DNA of 15,267 nucleotides from Tannerellaceae bacterium (GTDB lineage Bacteria > Bacteroidota > Bacteroidia > Bacteroidales > Tannerellaceae): positions 1-15,267 of the forward strand of contig JAISRY010000014.1 in the NCBI GenBank assembly GCA_031273385.1, read 5' to 3'. Shown piece by piece: positions 1-6,996 of the stretch (within the stretch, counting starts at the first letter, position 1; each line of letters starts with the position of its first letter). The notes under the pieces are model-generated. The model was not told the origin of the DNA, did no database searches, and saw only the letters and a list, made by a program, of their open reading frames with translations. The position numbers and the translations under genes are program-made.

Positions 1-464
1 AAAGATAGGATATTACCGGTCAGTATGCGCTCCATAAAGTCGAGCTTTTCTTTTAAACCGGCTATTTGTTGGTACTTTTCATGATTTTCACTGTTGAATG
101 GAAGCCATTTACGAATAGAATAGGTGAACAAATCGCTCCATGGTTGGACAAGTATTTGTTCGGCTTTTACATAGTCCAGCTCCAAACAGCTTTCTTTCCG
201 GCCGATATTTACGGTATCCTTGAAACTGCTAAAAAACTCACCTATGCTTTCCGTACCCTCCTCCACACAGACAATGGACGCTCGATTATTTATCCGTTTG
301 TACTGTATGAAGGGGTAGGCGTAACGGAAACCTTCTTCTGTGTGGTTATGGAAAAGGATGTTGTTCCTTTGCAGCATGTTAATGACTGCTCCTCTGAATA
401 GAGGAATTTCCAATTGCTTGAGTTCATTTTTGAAACAAACAGTAAATATTTTTACTTTTTTCAT
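1..464 (-). CDS. cas6: Cas6-like CRISPR RNA endonuclease, N-terminal part (cut by left edge)
   Basis: Reading the minus strand from the ATG at 464 gives 154 uninterrupted codons that run off the window, so the C-terminal part is missing. The protein starts MKKVKIFTVCFKNELKQLEI and carries FRGAVI (res 23-28), LFHNH (37-41), a Tyr-rich YAYPFIQYKR stretch (48-57), VCVEEGTE (65-72) and a late RKWLPFN (118-124). This pattern matches, from memory, the N-terminal domain of the Cas6b-type endonucleases of Bacteroidetes, which cut CRISPR precursor RNA within the repeats. The C-terminal RAMP-like domain would lie outside the window. No CRISPR array or other cas gene is seen here, so it may be the last visible member of a locus to the left, or a solitary cas6. 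A 111-codon open frame on the opposite strand (66-401) is its shadow. The family call rests on recalled motifs and is good but not certain. Confidence 0.72.
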   Translation of the reverse strand, partial: MKKVKIFTVCFKNELKQLEIPLFRGAVINMLQRNNILFHNHTEEGFRYAYPFIQYKRINNRASIVCVEEGTESIGEFFSSFKDTVNIGRKESCLELDYVKAEQILVQPWSDLFTYSIRKWLPFNSENHEKYQQIAGLKEKLDFMERILTGNILS

Positions 465-491
465 TAGGTATCAAATAAAAGATTAAAAAAT

Positions 492-524
492 CAAAGTTAA
501 GAAAAATCAGAATAAGTAGAACAA
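492..524 (-). promoter_or_regulatory. Candidate promoter of the cas6-like gene
   Basis: On the minus strand a -7 box TAACTTTG (492-499) fits the Bacteroidetes consensus TAnnTTTG and lies 27 bases before the ATG at 464. A TTG at 522-524 could be the -33 element, with a 22-base spacing that is slightly long. That TTG lies inside a perfect tandem repeat of the 9-mer AAGTAGAAC (514-531, plus-strand reading). The site sits in the 68 bases between the reductase stop and the cas6-like start, so cas6 need not depend on read-through. Confidence 0.45.
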
Positions 525-532
525 GTAGAACG

Positions 533-1375
533 TTAAAACTCTACCTTATCCGGATGGAAGCCGGAGCCGCCGATGTAGGGTAGGGCGTTGATTGTCTGCA
601 TGTCTGCTTCTGAGATGGTGAAGTTGAAGACTTGGGTGTTTTCTGCAATCCGCTGGGGGGTGACGGATTTGGGTAGGGGCAGCGTCCCGTTTTGCAGGCA
701 CCATCTGATGCATAGACGGGCGACGGAAACGCCATATCTTCCGGCAATTTCTTTCAGCTGAGGGTGGTCTAACAGGCAGCCGGTTCCCAGGGGACTCCAG
801 GCTTCAACGATGATATCGTGGGCTTTGCAAAAGTCGACGGTCTCTATCTGCATGTAGCCCGGATGAAACTCTATCTGGTCAACGGCAGGGCGTATTTCGG
901 CGGTATCCAACAGAGGCTCTATATGGTGCGCAAGGAAATTGCTCAACCCGATCGCCTTTACCAGGCCGTCTTTGTATAGCTTCTCAAAAGCCCGCCAGGT
1001 ATCGGCATTTATCTTTGCGCCGTCTGCTTTGTTGGCCGGCCAGTGTATCAGGTATAGGTCGACATAGTCGAGCTCCAGCTCTTTCAGACTCCTGTCAAAA
1101 GCCTGTAATGCCAGGTCGTATCCCCGCTTTGTATTCCACAGTTTTGTCGTGATAAACAGCTCTTTCCGGTCTATGCCGGACTCGGCGATGGCGCGGCCTA
1201 CGCTTTTTTCGTTCCTGTAAACGGCTGCCGTATCAATGTGGCGGTATCCCGCTTCAATCGCATATTTTACAGCATCGGCGGCCACCTGTCCGTCAGGAGC
1301 CTGCCATGTACCAAATCCCACACACGGAATGTCTATCCCGTTATTCGTTCTAAAAGCGTCTGTTAATGATTTCAT
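533..1375 (-). CDS. Aldo/keto reductase (AKR superfamily)
   Basis: This is an NAD(P)H-dependent oxidoreductase of the (alpha/beta)8-barrel AKR family, of the same type as 2,5-diketo-D-gluconate reductases and YtbE; it would reduce aldehydes or ketones in the cytoplasm. The start is GFGTWQ, followed by AGYRHIDTAAVYRNE with the catalytic Asp and Tyr, TTKLWN with the catalytic Lys, and LIHWP with the catalytic His: the complete D-Y-K-H tetrad. The late LPLPKSVTPQRIAEN is the phosphate-binding loop of the NADPH site. I place the start at the ATG at 1375, since relatives begin MKSLTD; an in-frame ATG four codons upstream (1387) is possible and gives 284 residues. The substrate cannot be told from the sequence. 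It is divergent from topB and lies upstream of the cas6-like gene, with its own promoter. Confidence 0.93.
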   Translation of the reverse strand: MKSLTDAFRTNNGIDIPCVGFGTWQAPDGQVAADAVKYAIEAGYRHIDTAAVYRNEKSVGRAIAESGIDRKELFITTKLWNTKRGYDLALQAFDRSLKELELDYVDLYLIHWPANKADGAKINADTWRAFEKLYKDGLVKAIGLSNFLAHHIEPLLDTAEIRPAVDQIEFHPGYMQIETVDFCKAHDIIVEAWSPLGTGCLLDHPQLKEIAGRYGVSVARLCIRWCLQNGTLPLPKSVTPQRIAENTQVFNFTISEADMQTINALPYIGGSGFHPDKVEF

Positions 1376-1431
1376 TTGTTTATACATTTATATTATGATC
1401 AATCGGCTGTCCGAAGATAGCCTCCGTTGTG

Positions 1432-1439
1432 CAAATATA
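1432..1439 (-). promoter_or_regulatory. -7 box of the aldo/keto reductase promoter
   Basis: The minus strand reads TATATTTGC, a perfect match to the Bacteroidetes TAnnTTTGY -7 element, about 45-57 bases before the two possible starts (1387 and 1375). No well-spaced -33 TTG is evident; the nearest is 24 bases upstream. The box lies 13 bases from the topB -7 box on the other strand, so the two promoters overlap. Confidence 0.5.
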
Positions 1440-1452
1440 CGAAATAAACACC

Positions 1453-1460
1453 TACTTTTG
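1453..1460 (+). promoter_or_regulatory. -7 box of the topB promoter
   Basis: TACTTTTG matches TAnnTTTG and lies 31 bases before the topB ATG at 1492. A TTG at 1427-1429 is a possible -33 element, with a 23-base spacing that is longer than ideal. The region between 1425 and 1460 therefore serves both divergent genes. Confidence 0.45.
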
Positions 1461-1491
1461 TCCCAATAAATAGAGAAAAGACATTTTACGG

Positions 1492-3480
1492 ATGAAGGTA
1501 TGTATTGCTGAAAAGCCCAGTGTGGCGCGTGAGATTGCCGGAGTACTCGGGGCGACAAGGAAGATGAACGGCTACATGGAGGGAAACGGTTATCAGGTGA
1601 CATGGACGTTCGGGCATCTCTGTACGCTAAAAGAGCCGCATGAATATGCCGAGGAATGGAAACGTTGGACGCTCGGTTCGCTTCCGATCATTCCCGCACG
1701 CTTCGGGATAAAGCTGATCGACAACCCGGGCTACCTCCAACAGTTCGCCATCATCGAAGAGCTGATGCAAAAGGCCGAAATGGTCATTAACTGCGGGGAT
1801 GCCGGGCAGGAGGGCGAATTGATCCAACGGTGGGTCATGCAGAAAGCCGGATGTAAATGCCCCGTCTACCGCCTGTGGATCTCTTCCCTGACGGAAGAGG
1901 CGATCCGCGAGGGGTTCGGTAAGTTGAGGGGTCAGTCGGAATTTACCAGGCTGTATGAGGCCGGGCTTTCACGCGCTATCGGGGACTGGCTGTTGGGGAT
2001 GAATGCCACCCGCCTCTATACGTTGCGCTACGGGCGGAACAGGCAGGTGTTATCCATCGGGCGGGTTCAGACGCCCACCCTGGCGCTCATTGTCAACCGC
2101 CAGGCGGAGATAGACCGTTTCACGCCCGAACCCTATTGGGAATTGAAGACCATCTACCGCGATACCACCTTTTCCGCCGTTAAAGGCAAATTCACGACAA
2201 AGGAAGAGGGGGAAGCAGCGCTCGAAATGGTGCAACAAAAGGAGTTCACCGTGACCGATATCTCCAGGAAGCAGGGAAAGGAATACGCCCCCCGCCTCTT
2301 TGACCTGACCTCCCTACAAGTCGAATGTAATAAGAAATTCGCTTTTACCGCCGACGAAACACTGAAGCTGATCCAATCGCTGTATGAGAAGAAAGCGACA
2401 ACCTATCCGCGTGTCGATACCACTTTCCTGAGCGACGACCTCTATCCCAAGATACCCGCTATCCTGAAAGGGCTGACGGATTATCCCGGACTGACCGCCC
2501 CTTTGCTGGAAAGTAAAATCCCGAAAAGCAAACGGGTATTCGACAACGCCAAAGTCACCGACCACCACGCGATCATCCCCACCGGCGCCCCCGCCCGGGG
2601 GTTGACGGAGAATGAGCGGAAAGTCTATGACCTGGTGGCCAAACGTTTCATCGCCGCCTTTTACCCCGACTGTGAAATCTCGACAACCACCGTACTGGGA
2701 AAGGTGGAAAAGATCGCGTTCAAAGCAACAGGTAAACAAATCCTTAAACCCGGATGGCGGGTCGTTTTCAAGGTAGAGCAAAAAGGGACGGAGGAAGAAA
2801 AAGAGGAGGAAGAGGTCGTATTGCCGGACTTTATCAAGGGAGAATCCGGCCCTCATAAACCAACGTTGGGGGAGAAGTGGACGCAACCCCCCAAGCCCTA
2901 CACCGAAGCGACGCTGCTCAGGACAATGGAAACCGCCGGAAAACTGGTCGATAACGACGAACTCCGCGATGCACTGAAAGAAAACGGGATTGGCCGCCCA
3001 TCGACACGCGCCGCTATCATCGAAACATTGTTCAAACGCAACTACATCCGCAAAGAGCGAAAGAACCTCTTCCCCACACAAACCGGCATGGAGTTAATCC
3101 GTACAATACAGGAAGAGTCGCTAAAGAGCGCCGAGTTGACAGGCCTTTGGGAGAAGAAGTTGCGGCAGATTGAGCGTGGCACATACGAGGCCGGCCGGTT
3201 TCTGGAAGAGCTGAAAGAGTGGGTAGGCAAAGTGGTACTGAACGTCTTCTCCGACCAAAGCAACCGGACGATCGCGATAGAAGAGGCAAAAGAAAAGAAA
3301 GCGCCTCCCGCCCCGCCGATCCCCCTCTGTCCCGTATGCAAAAAAGGAACGATTCTGCGAGGCAAGACAGCCTATGGCTGTTCCAACTACAAAGAGGGCT
3401 GCTCTTTCCGCCTGGACTACGCCACATACGGCAAACACCTCACCGACGAAGAACTTCGGAAGATAGTGAACGGTGAATAA
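1492..3480 (+). CDS. topB: DNA topoisomerase III (type IA)
   Basis: This 662-residue type IA topoisomerase cuts one DNA strand through a 5'-phosphotyrosine and passes the other, resolving recombination and replication intermediates. The N-terminal TOPRIM domain has Glu7 in AEKPSVA and NCGDAGQEGELI (res 100-111). The domain with the catalytic Tyr305 (TTYPRVDTTFL) follows, then FDNAKVTDHHAIIPTG, EPYTEATLL-like KPYTEATLL and GIGRPSTRAAIIETL, all type IA hallmarks. The C-terminus has one four-Cys zinc ribbon (C613, C616, C630, C637). The second acidic residue of the usual TOPRIM GDPDREG is replaced (GDAGQEG), a form I associate with Bacteroidetes TopB proteins, including those on conjugative elements. 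No relaxase or transfer gene is present here, so a housekeeping role is the default. It is full length and stands alone on its strand. Confidence 0.96.
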   Translation: MKVCIAEKPSVAREIAGVLGATRKMNGYMEGNGYQVTWTFGHLCTLKEPHEYAEEWKRWTLGSLPIIPARFGIKLIDNPGYLQQFAIIEELMQKAEMVINCGDAGQEGELIQRWVMQKAGCKCPVYRLWISSLTEEAIREGFGKLRGQSEFTRLYEAGLSRAIGDWLLGMNATRLYTLRYGRNRQVLSIGRVQTPTLALIVNRQAEIDRFTPEPYWELKTIYRDTTFSAVKGKFTTKEEGEAALEMVQQKEFTVTDISRKQGKEYAPRLFDLTSLQVECNKKFAFTADETLKLIQSLYEKKATTYPRVDTTFLSDDLYPKIPAILKGLTDYPGLTAPLLESKIPKSKRVFDNAKVTDHHAIIPTGAPARGLTENERKVYDLVAKRFIAAFYPDCEISTTTVLGKVEKIAFKATGKQILKPGWRVVFKVEQKGTEEEKEEEEVVLPDFIKGESGPHKPTLGEKWTQPPKPYTEATLLRTMETAGKLVDNDELRDALKENGIGRPSTRAAIIETLFKRNYIRKERKNLFPTQTGMELIRTIQEESLKSAELTGLWEKKLRQIERGTYEAGRFLEELKEWVGKVVLNVFSDQSNRTIAIEEAKEKKAPPAPPIPLCPVCKKGTILRGKTAYGCSNYKEGCSFRLDYATYGKHLTDEELRKIVNGE

Positions 3481-3518
3481 TTCATTTATACTGACCGAAA
3501 CAGGCATTTAAATGTGGC

Positions 3519-3611
3519 TTTACGCATTATTTCGTCCGAAAAAATGTGACATTACTCATTATTTCGTCCGAAAAAATGTATCTTTACGCATTATTTCATA
3601 CGGAAAAATGG
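3519..3611 (+). repeat. Three tandem 32-bp units before the AAA ATPase gene
   Basis: Units begin at 3519, 3551 and 3583, an exact 32-base period. The first 29 bases of units 1 and 2 differ at only two positions; unit 3 differs from unit 1 at about four. Each contains CATTATTTC followed by GTCCGAAAAAATG or a variant. In units 1 and 2 TTTCG-TC-CGAAA is a perfect inverted repeat that extends to 8 of 9 paired bases per arm. Unit 3 is preceded by TATCTTTA, close to a Bacteroidetes -7 box, 37 bases before the ATPase ATG. The layout fits an operator/promoter array for the ATPase gene, which is an inference. The rest of the 147-base gap after topB shows only a CATTTAAATG palindrome at 3505-3514. Confidence 0.75.
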
Positions 3612-3627
3612 ATTAAAGCGAAATGTG

Positions 3628-4962
3628 ATGAAAAGGAATGCAATGAAACAGTTGGAAGAATGGAAGTCGGGATATAACCGTAAACCATTAATAGTGAGGG
3701 GAGCCAGGCAGGTAGGGAAAACATGGCTGATAAAAGAATTTGCTAAAACGGCTTATGAAAACCACGTCTATGTGAATTTTGAAACGGACGTACTGCTGAA
3801 ATCGTTATTTATCGCTGATTTTGACATCCGGCGGATATTGACGTCCCTCGAACTTTATGCGGGAATCAAAATCGAACCGGACAAGACGCTGCTTATTTTT
3901 GATGAAATACAGGAAGCGGAAAAAGCCCTTACCTCCCTGAAATATTTCTATGAAAATGCGCCGCAGTATCATATCATTGCGGCAGGCTCGCTGCTGGGAA
4001 TCGCCTTGCAGAAAAACACCTCCTTTCCCGTTGGGAAAGTGGCCTTTCTGGATTTATATCCGCTGATTTTCACCGAGTTTCTGCAAGCCGCAGGCGAAAA
4101 CGGCCTGGCTGACGTCATCCTCAACGGACAATGGGATATGATGAACGTATTTAAAAACAAGTATATCGAACGGCTGAAACACTATTACTATACGGGCGGG
4201 ATGCCGGAAGTGGTCGCCGGGTTTATGCGCAACAACGATTTCAGGGAGGTGCGCCTTATCCAGCAGCAGATACTTGACGCTTACGAGCAGGATTTTTCCA
4301 AACATGCTCCCGCATCCATCGTACCCCGTATCCGCATGTTGTGGAACAGTATTCCTGCGCAATTGGCCAAGGAAAACCGGAAATTCATCTATGGACTAAT
4401 CAAGCAGGGCGCCAGAGCCAAAGAATTTGAACTTGCCCTGGCATGGCTAACGGATTGTGGACTGGTTCACAAGGTAAACCGCGTAACAAAACCCGGCTTT
4501 CCGCTGAAAGCATACGAAGATTTCAGCGCTTTCAAACTGTTTTCCGTGGACGTCGGCTTGCTTGCCTGCATGTCGCGACTGGACACGATGAGCCTCCTGG
4601 AGGGAAACATTTTCTTTGAAGAATTTAAGGGAGCGCTGACGGAACAGTATGTATTACAGCAATTAATGACCGAAAAGGCCTGTTCTGTGTATTATTGGTC
4701 TGCCGAAAAATCAGACAGTGAAATAGATTTCCTGCTGCAATCGGAGAACAGGATTATCCCTCTGGAGGTGAAAGCCGCCGAAAACCTACACGCCAAAAGC
4801 CTGCGCTTTTTTGTCCAGAAATACAATCCGGAGATTGCCGTCCGCGCTTCCCTGTCGGATTTCAGAGAAGAAGAGTGGCTGGTTAATCTTCCTCTGTATG
4901 CCGTAAACGGGCTAATTTCTTATGCGTATAAAAAGCCAAATAAACCAACAGCAACGCACTGA
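3628..4962 (+). CDS. AAA ATPase with C-terminal DUF4143 domain
   Basis: This P-loop ATPase of 444 residues belongs to the family common in Bacteroidales and archaea that pairs an AAA core with a DUF4143 C-terminal domain. Its cellular role is not established; a defence, toxin or DNA-related function is sometimes guessed. The Walker A GARQVGKTW is at residues 25-33 and Walker B LLIFDEIQ at 88-95. A sensor-like IIAAGSLLGIAL follows, and the C-terminal SEIDFLLQ...IIPLEVKA stretch resembles the D-ExK core of a PD-(D/E)XK-type fold. The ATG at 3628 is preferred because relatives begin at this MKR; a GTG at 3625 is in frame one codon earlier. It follows the 32-bp repeat array and overlaps the end of the convergent metalloprotease gene by 80 bases. 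Length is normal for the family. Confidence 0.9.
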   Translation: MKRNAMKQLEEWKSGYNRKPLIVRGARQVGKTWLIKEFAKTAYENHVYVNFETDVLLKSLFIADFDIRRILTSLELYAGIKIEPDKTLLIFDEIQEAEKALTSLKYFYENAPQYHIIAAGSLLGIALQKNTSFPVGKVAFLDLYPLIFTEFLQAAGENGLADVILNGQWDMMNVFKNKYIERLKHYYYTGGMPEVVAGFMRNNDFREVRLIQQQILDAYEQDFSKHAPASIVPRIRMLWNSIPAQLAKENRKFIYGLIKQGARAKEFELALAWLTDCGLVHKVNRVTKPGFPLKAYEDFSAFKLFSVDVGLLACMSRLDTMSLLEGNIFFEEFKGALTEQYVLQQLMTEKACSVYYWSAEKSDSEIDFLLQSENRIIPLEVKAAENLHAKSLRFFVQKYNPEIAVRASLSDFREEEWLVNLPLYAVNGLISYAYKKPNKPTATH

Positions 4963-5689
4963 TCAAGGCGAATCCCTCCACAATAAATACATTTTTAATG
5001 ACTCCCACCTGCATCATTGCGGCGGGACAATCAGTAATCGCATGTAACAATATGGCTAAAGGAAATAACCAGCGTTTCCCCTTGTCAAATACCGAATAAA
5101 AAACAATAACGGACAACGAAATCTGTATAGTAATGGCAAAAATACGCTCAAATCCGCTCAGTAAAAACATATAGGATGCCGTATCGGTAAGCGCCGTTGT
5201 TATTTTCTCCAAAGCTGCGCCTTGTACCGCTTCGGGCAACATCGCCGTTGCGCCCGAATTTATCACCATGCTGAATACCAAATTGCCGATCATGGATAAC
5301 CCTGCAAAAAGGACGGCTTCTACCCCGCCGTGGCCAATACCATAGGATATTCCCGTTCCAATTCCACTGTATTTCTTTTTCAATAAATGGAATGAAAGAA
5401 ATCGAGCGGTTTCCTCAAAAATCCCTGCCATGAATATGCCATATAGCACATAAAGCAACGGTTGACTTTTCAGTGCAATTTCACCTGTCGGACTTTTTTG
5501 TAAAACAAGCTGATGTACCAAGCTTTCCAAAATAAAAGCAAACACCACAAATGCAGCCATCCCCACCAGCATGGGAGTGGCTGACATTGAAAACCGCTTC
5601 CTCAAAAAGAAAAATAAAAAAATCGGCGTGCCGATTGATAACACCGCCGATAGCGCCATAAAAAGCATGGATAAACTCGAAACTTGCAT
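4883..5689 (-). CDS. YhfC-family intramembrane metalloprotease
   Basis: This hydrophobic 268-residue membrane protein has roughly seven or eight predicted helices. Conserved polar motifs lie inside the membrane: GIFEETARF (res 89-97), GIGHGGVEA (117-125) with His120, ERIFA (181-185) and HAITD (216-220). Two glutamates followed by Arg, plus two separate histidines, is the signature of the CPBP/PrsW-like glutamic or metallo-proteases, and the order matches the YhfC (DUF2324) subgroup. Such proteins cleave membrane-embedded substrates; the substrate here is unknown. The start at 5689 is the first ATG, with an A-rich leader in place of a Shine-Dalgarno. It has its own promoter and ends inside the convergent ATPase gene. 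The last 25 or so codons still encode a transmembrane helix and a charged tail, so the overlap looks genuine. Confidence 0.82.
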   Translation of the reverse strand: MQVSSLSMLFMALSAVLSIGTPIFLFFFLRKRFSMSATPMLVGMAAFVVFAFILESLVHQLVLQKSPTGEIALKSQPLLYVLYGIFMAGIFEETARFLSFHLLKKKYSGIGTGISYGIGHGGVEAVLFAGLSMIGNLVFSMVINSGATAMLPEAVQGAALEKITTALTDTASYMFLLSGFERIFAITIQISLSVIVFYSVFDKGKRWLFPLAILLHAITDCPAAMMQVGVIKNVFIVEGFALISALLLVYLAFYTHKKLARLRHTEED

Positions 5690-5720
5690 AATAGGTTTTT
5701 TTTAAGATTATATATTTTTT

Positions 5721-5748
5721 CAAATATACTATTTTTCCACAAATTCAA
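5721..5748 (-). promoter_or_regulatory. Promoter of the YhfC-family gene
   Basis: On the minus strand TATATTTG (5721-5728) is a full TAnnTTTG -7 box 32 bases before the ATG at 5689, and a TTG at 5746-5748 lies 17 bases upstream of it as a plausible -33 element. Both lie in a strongly AT-rich stretch. Confidence 0.5.
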
Positions 5749-5820
5749 GTTATTTCTAATCAATTTTTATACCGTTTTTTTACAAGTTCAGCCTACCTTG
5801 CTTCCGCCACTGGGCTTTTG

Positions 5821-5847
5821 ATATCTATTTGCTCTGGTAAAGATAAG
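5821..5847. repeat. 27-bp direct repeat, copy 1
   Basis: Begins ATATCTATTTGCTC and ends AAAGATAAG. It matches copy 2 (6595-6621) at 24 of 27 positions in the same orientation, and the two copies bracket the KilA-N fragment. On the minus strand it reads TATCTTTA, a weakened version of the -7 box present in copy 2. A short GCCC-TCC-GGGC hairpin lies just beyond it at 5865-5875, close to the end of the KilA-N gene; without a good T tract it is a poor terminator. Confidence 0.65.
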
Positions 5848-5904
5848 AAATATATGAAAATTCCGCCCTCCGGGCTTAAAAAACTCTTTGAAATAACTAT
5901 CCTG

Positions 5905-6528
5905 TTATTTCAGTCTTTTCACCAAATTCTGATTGTCCAACAATGATTTCATTTGCGTAATAGCAACGCTGTTGAGTTGCAGCAAGCGTTCTCCCTGCGA
6001 CAGTCCCTGACGTATCAGCAGGGCGTTGATACTTTCCATATTGGAGAGTACCACCAATTGTTCCAATGTGGCGATGTCGCGGATGTTGCCTTTAGCTGTC
6101 GGATTTTCGTTTCGCCATTGAGCGGCTGTCTTACCGAATAGGGCAACATTGAGCAAATCAGCTTCCGAAGCATAAATAGCCGAAGCCTGTTCTTTGGTTA
6201 CAACGTCGGGAATAATCTGTTCCTTAATGGCATCGGTATGGATACGATAATTTATTTTCGACAAGGTGCGTTGCAAATTCCATTCTAACGAAAGACGTTG
6301 CTGCTCGTCTTCTTTCAGGCGTTGAAACTCTTTGATGAGAAAAAGCCTGAAAACGGCGCTTATTGCAGAGCCAAATTCAAAGGCAATATCCTTGTGCGCA
6401 TACGTCCCGCCATATTTCCCTTGTTTTACGTATATTCCAATAGCATTGGTTTTTTCAATCCATTGACCTGCACTTAAAACAAAACTTGGCAATCCTGCCT
6501 GCATTTTAAAGTGGTCAAATTCGACCAC
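5905..6528 (-). pseudogene. KilA-N domain protein lacking its N-terminus
   Basis: The 207 residues match the C-terminal three quarters of the roughly 270-residue KilA-N proteins found in Bacteroidetes genomes and phages: FDHFKMQAG, WIEKTNAIGIYVKQGKYGG, TYAHKDIAFEFG, LIKEFQRLKEDE, then LSKINYRIHTDAIKE, EADLLNVALFGKTAAQWR and a final NSVAITQMKSLLDNQNL. KilA-N is a DNA-binding domain of phage and viral origin. Its first half (the part around the conserved LTD and W.R.R residues, about 60-70 codons) is missing. The only in-frame start is a GTG at 6528, exactly at the edge of detectable similarity; five codons of that frame further upstream lead to a TAG, and another stop precedes it. A 10-bp inverted repeat covers this GTG. 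I call it a 5'-truncated remnant; a shortened but expressed protein cannot be excluded. Confidence 0.7.
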
Positions 6529-6532
6529 TTTA
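6507..6532. repeat. 10-bp inverted repeat over the KilA-N truncation point
   Basis: TAAAGTGGTC (6507-6516) and GACCACTTTA (6523-6532) are perfect inverted copies with a 6-base loop. On the minus strand the stem contains the GTG that is the only start for the truncated KilA-N frame. On the plus strand it is followed by ATCGTTTTT, so it could act as a weak terminator in that direction. Part of the stem is coding (VEFDHFK), so selection on the protein may explain some of the symmetry. Confidence 0.6.
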
Positions 6533-6594
6533 TCGTTTTTATGCTTCTATAAAGCAACTCGATCATTTTCGGCAAATATACATCAAAAACGGAT

Positions 6595-6621
6595 ATATCT
6601 ATTTGCTCCGACAAAGATAAG
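6595..6621. repeat. 27-bp direct repeat, copy 2
   Basis: Same orientation as the copy at 5821-5847 with 3 mismatches. On the minus strand this copy holds TATCTTTG, a perfect TAnnTTTG -7 box pointing toward the KilA-N fragment; a second TATATTTGC lies just downstream at about 6572-6580. The repeat may be a duplicated promoter, or a scar flanking an inserted module. Confidence 0.65.
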
Positions 6622-6644
6622 GCTTTATAGCGAATAGGGGTGCA

Positions 6645-6699
6645 TTTGACATTTTGATCATTTTGCCTCCTGGTTTTTGTGAAATAGCAAAATGTCAAA
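6645..6699. repeat. 12-bp inverted repeat
   Basis: TTTGACATTTTG (6645-6656) and CAAAATGTCAAA (6688-6699) are perfect inverted copies 31 bases apart. The distance suits an operator pair or a long-loop hairpin. No gene starts close by on either strand; the KilA-N fragment begins about 120 bases away on the minus strand. Confidence 0.55.
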
Positions 6700-6996
6700 A
6701 ATAGACCCTCTGAAAACCGGTTTTTTTGGACGCAAATCCCCCTTGGTACGGAAAAAATGGCGAAAATTGAGGGTTTTGAAAATACATTTTGTCATCTTTT
6801 TGATGGAAAAAGCGATTTAAATGGGTGAAATGAGTATGTTTTGCCATTATTCGCCTGCAAATTAACAGAAATTAGTATTAATGCGTCAATTTCGTTTGGT
6901 GCGGAAAAAGAGAGAAAATGGGGTGTAAAAAGTGTTGATTTAACGAAATATTGTGTAAGCTTAACTGATCTTCAGGGTTCGTTGGGAGCACTTTTA

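Noticed and set aside
66..401. Plus-strand open frame of 111 codons at the left edge
   Set aside because: The minus strand of the same region encodes the Cas6-like protein with recognisable motifs and a promoter; this frame is its antisense shadow.
5865..5875. GCCC-TCC-GGGC hairpin as a terminator for the KilA-N gene
   Set aside because: The stem is four base pairs and no T tract follows on the minus strand.
6474..6698. Minus-strand 74-codon frame overlapping the start of the KilA-N fragment, as a possible frameshifted N-terminus
   Set aside because: Its sequence does not show the conserved first half of KilA-N (the LTD and W.R.R region), so it does not restore the gene.
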